Assembly: GCA_018830745.1 (NCBI GenBank)
Contig: JAHJRU010000115.1
Coordinates: 1-8,802 of the forward strand
Length of the DNA: 8,802 bases
DNA from: Chloroflexota bacterium
Lineage (GTDB): Bacteria > Chloroflexota > Dehalococcoidia > Dehalococcoidales > JAHJRU01
Direction: 5' to 3'
In this document: piece by piece, positions 6,648 to 8,802 of the stretch
Layout: each line of letters begins with the position of its first letter
Position numbering within the stretch: position 1 is the first letter of the stretch
Translations under genes and position numbers: made by a program
Notes under the pieces: model-generated
Databases searched by the model: none
Seen by the model: only the letters and a program-made list of their open reading frames with translations
Told to the model about the DNA's origin: nothing

Positions 6648-8030
6648 CTATATGCGGTAATTATTCCGGACGAATTCAGCGTAGCGGGCAAACCGGGACA
6701 AAGCCAATACCCCCATGGCGCTATCGGTATACATGGCGATTCCGGCTTTTAGCAGGGGTATGTAGTCTTCGGAGATGACCTCCTGTCGGAATATGAAGAG
6801 GCCCAGCGGCTTATCAGTATTCCTGCCGGCTTCCAGCATATTATCGAAGAAGGTTTTTTCGGGCATGCCGCGGATGACATAAATCATATCTATATTGGCT
6901 GCCTGGGCTATTATCTCGATGGACTTCCGGAACAGTTCGGGCTGGATGGTAGACTTGATGCTGACATCAGCCGGATTCCTGAAACTGCCGCCTACCGGGG
7001 GAATAACTTCACGCAGGAGCTGCTGGGTCTCTGGCAGGAATTCGGGTAGCTCAAGTCCATATTTAGCACAGGCATCGGAGGTGGTAACGGCAAATCCGCC
7101 GGGGCCACTGATAATGCCCACCCTTTTTCCCTGGGGCAGCGGCAGATAATAAAAGGTTAGCACCAGGTCGAGCAATTCCTTGACACTATCGACGGTTATT
7201 ATGCCTGTCTGCCGGCAGAGGGCTCTCCAGATATCACTGGAACCAGCCAGGGCGCCGGTATGGGAGGCAGCCATCCTGGCTCCGGCGGCGGTCAGACCGC
7301 CCTTCCAGATAATGACAGGCTTTTTTGGTGCCACGCGACGGGCTATTTCAAAGAACCTTCTCCCATCCTTCATGCCCTCAATATAGCCGATGATTAACTT
7401 GGTCTCTTCATCCTGCCCGAAATATTCCAGGAAGTCAGCGGCGTTGAGGTCGCACTGGTTGCCACAGCTTACCACCTTGCTGAACCTGATGCCCTTGGTG
7501 CCGGCCAGTATCGAGAAGGATTCGGCAAAAGAGCCGCTGTGCGATAACAGGGCTACCGAACCGCTTTCCACCGGCAGGGTTGTCGTGGTGGCTACCCTGG
7601 CTGAAGGGGAATAAACGCCGGTGCAGTTGGGCCCGATAAGTCTGACCCCCCCTCGATGGGCGATTTCAACCAGTTCGGCTTCTTTCTTCTTTCCCTCTTC
7701 GCCTACCTCGCCAAAGCCGGCGCTGAAGATGATGGCGCCGGCCACGCCTTTCTCAGCACAATCGGTTATTATCTGGCGCACCGACCCAGGAGCGGTGGAC
7801 ACTATTACCACGTCGACATCATTCGGGATATCCTGCAGGCTGGCGTAGCTTTTCAAGCCAAACACCTCGCTGGCATTGGGATTTATGACATAAAGTGGCT
7901 CAAAGCCGCGGGACTGGAGAGCTGTAACAAAGCGGCGGCCCAGATTGCCTTCCCGGTTGGAAGCTCCGGCGATGGCTATTGACCGGGGGTGAAAGATGCG
8001 CTCCATCTGAGCGATATTGTCTGATATCAC
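6648..8030 (-). CDS. NDP-forming acyl-CoA synthetase, alpha (CoA-binding/ligase) chain
   Basis: A 460-residue cytoplasmic protein of the ADP-forming acyl-CoA synthetase/succinyl-CoA synthetase superfamily. An N-terminal CoA-binding Rossmann domain begins at about 13-30 (HPRSIAIAGASNREGN), with IGPNCTGVY at 132-140. A succinyl-CoA-ligase-like flavodoxin domain follows from about 155 (LLSHSGSFAESF, 161-172). H257 in ASHTGALAGS is the expected phosphohistidine. A further ligase-CoA domain (about 300-455) includes ISGPGGFAV (307-315). The protein ends without an ATP-grasp domain, so it corresponds to an alpha chain that needs a separate beta chain, not seen here. The reaction is interconversion of acyl-CoA + ADP + Pi with acid + CoA + ATP; the acyl group is unknown. 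The start is GTG with AAGGAG 5 nt upstream. It begins 17 nt after the CoA-transferase stop, so the two CoA-handling genes are almost certainly cotranscribed. Confidence 0.88.
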   Translation of the reverse strand: MISDNIAQMERIFHPRSIAIAGASNREGNLGRRFVTALQSRGFEPLYVINPNASEVFGLKSYASLQDIPNDVDVVIVSTAPGSVRQIITDCAEKGVAGAIIFSAGFGEVGEEGKKKEAELVEIAHRGGVRLIGPNCTGVYSPSARVATTTTLPVESGSVALLSHSGSFAESFSILAGTKGIRFSKVVSCGNQCDLNAADFLEYFGQDEETKLIIGYIEGMKDGRRFFEIARRVAPKKPVIIWKGGLTAAGARMAASHTGALAGSSDIWRALCRQTGIITVDSVKELLDLVLTFYYLPLPQGKRVGIISGPGGFAVTTSDACAKYGLELPEFLPETQQLLREVIPPVGGSFRNPADVSIKSTIQPELFRKSIEIIAQAANIDMIYVIRGMPEKTFFDNMLEAGRNTDKPLGLFIFRQEVISEDYIPLLKAGIAMYTDSAMGVLALSRFARYAEFVRNNYRI

Positions 8031-8047
8031 CTGTACTCCTTCACTCT

Positions 8048-8802
8048 CTATTCAAATACTCCCTCGGCCAGCAACTGCACGAATTCCTCGTCACTCATGC
8101 CGAGTACTTTGGTGTAGAAATATTCGTTGTGCTCACCCAGGCAGGGCGACGGCATTTTTATCTGGGCAGGCGTTTTTGATAAAACGAATGGGGGGCTTTC
8201 AAAATTATAGCGGCCTATTTCGGGATGTTCCAGCGGTACAAAGTGCCGGCGGTTCTGTAGCTGACGGTTCTGATATACATCCTGACAATTGCTGACCACC
8301 CCCGATGGTATGCCCCCGGCCTGCATCATCTCCATCACTTCTTCGGTGGTGAGGTTTATGGTCCAATCAGAGATAAGTCTATCCAGCTCATCCTCGTTCT
8401 CCTTACGCGCCGGTAAGGTGCTGAATTTATCGCCCTTACTCCATTCAGGGGAACCAATGACCCGGCAGAAGCTTGCCCACTGCTGGTCGGTAAATACGGC
8501 CATAGCGCACCATCTCTCCACACCTTTGCAGGGATAAACACCATGGGGGGCGGCGTATTCACTGCGGTTACCTTCTCTGCCGGTTACATGGTTGTTCACT
8601 GTAAAATCAAGTAAAAGCGGTGATATGAATTGCAGACTGGCTTCATACTGAGAGATGTCTATGTACTGTCCCTTGCCTGTCCGTCGCCGATAATCAAGGG
8701 CAGCTATCAGCCATGAAACGGCAAAATGGTGGGAAACAATATCGGTGTAAGCTACGCTAATCTGGGTTGGACATCTATCCTGCCAACCGGTGAGATGGAC
8801 AA
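8048..8802 (-). CDS. CaiB/BaiF-family (class III) CoA-transferase, partial
   Basis: The frame is open from the window edge to a TAG at 8050-8048, giving 250 residues; the true start lies beyond base 8802. The visible part starts VHLTGWQDRCPTQ and contains the family signature TGKGQYIDISQYEASL (41-56 of the visible part). Its Asp (visible residue 48, codon near 8659-8657) corresponds to the catalytic aspartate of formyl-CoA transferase (Asp169), which forms an acyl anhydride in the reaction. Judged by that alignment, roughly 120 N-terminal residues are missing. The rest, with HGVYPCKG, WASFCRVIG and a GIPSGVV segment, is a normal CaiB small-domain and C-terminal part. Members move CoA between carboxylic acids, often to activate a hydroxy or dicarboxylic acid for breakdown. 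It lies 17 nt upstream of the acyl-CoA synthetase alpha gene. A GTG exists at 8597-8599, but homology continues upstream of it, so that is not the start. Confidence 0.9.
   Translation of the reverse strand, partial: VHLTGWQDRCPTQISVAYTDIVSHHFAVSWLIAALDYRRRTGKGQYIDISQYEASLQFISPLLLDFTVNNHVTGREGNRSEYAAPHGVYPCKGVERWCAMAVFTDQQWASFCRVIGSPEWSKGDKFSTLPARKENEDELDRLISDWTINLTTEEVMEMMQAGGIPSGVVSNCQDVYQNRQLQNRRHFVPLEHPEIGRYNFESPPFVLSKTPAQIKMPSPCLGEHNEYFYTKVLGMSDEEFVQLLAEGVFE

Noticed and set aside
7656..7982. 108-codon open frame on the plus strand
   Set aside because: Antisense to the acyl-CoA synthetase alpha gene, with a translation that looks like a shadow of it.
8022..8029. Palindrome TGATATCA at the acyl-CoA synthetase start, also at 4292-4299
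   Set aside because: An 8-bp palindrome occurring twice is not enough for an operator, and one copy is part of the start codons.
8048..8599. A complete 183-residue protein starting at the GTG at 8599
   Set aside because: The frame stays open to the window edge and the upstream residues contain the CaiB/BaiF signature and its catalytic Asp, so this is an internal codon of a longer gene.
1..8802. Defence system, prophage, insertion sequence, CRISPR array, tRNA or rRNA
   Set aside because: No transposase, integrase, repeat-spacer pattern, terminal repeats or RNA gene structure could be seen; all long stretches are explained by metabolic or transport genes.

Overview
The window reads as a piece of an anaerobic or facultatively anaerobic bacterial chromosome. 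It is tightly packed, of moderate GC content, and uses GTG as a start codon in four of its seven genes with a visible start. The mix of a DVU0298-type protein, a LarA-type nickel racemase, an enolase-superfamily dehydratase/racemase, a CaiB/BaiF CoA-transferase and an NDP-forming acyl-CoA synthetase alpha chain resembles sediment and subsurface Chloroflexota (Dehalococcoidia and relatives) or sulfate-reducer-like lineages. This placement is an inference from gene content; no rRNA or other phylogenetic marker is present.

Layout. On the plus strand at the left edge lie the C-terminus of a GNAT (RimJ/RimL-like) acetyltransferase (1-202) and an overlapping DVU0298-family protein (180-854). They converge on a long minus-strand series that fills the rest of the window. 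In transcription order from the right edge it holds a CaiB/BaiF CoA-transferase (5' end outside the window), an NDP-forming acyl-CoA synthetase alpha chain, a LarA-like nickel-dependent racemase, a lactate/malate dehydrogenase-like enzyme, a mandelate racemase/muconate lactonizing enzyme-like protein, a 14-helix MFS transporter, and a CDGSH-ferredoxin-CDGSH iron-sulfur protein. Gaps are 14-55 nt except for 88 nt ahead of the larA-like gene. That gap contains a plausible sigma70-type promoter (TTGAAA-N17-TATGCT), so the last five genes may form their own operon. A stem plus T-tract at 837-893 may end the minus-strand transcription, inside the 3' end of the convergent gene.

How the genes may work together (inference). 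LarA-type enzymes invert the configuration of 2-hydroxy acids, LDH/MDH enzymes oxidise one enantiomer to the 2-oxo acid, enolase-superfamily enzymes dehydrate or racemise hydroxy (sugar) acids, and CaiB and acyl-CoA synthetase proteins handle CoA thioesters of carboxylic acids. With a transporter, the cluster looks like a module for uptake or export and breakdown of a hydroxycarboxylic acid. The substrate cannot be named. The MDH-like protein lacks the usual specificity loop, and the LarA-like protein has substitutions at two likely substrate-contact positions, so neither ordinary lactate nor malate can be assumed. No defence system, mobile element, CRISPR array, tRNA or rRNA is visible.
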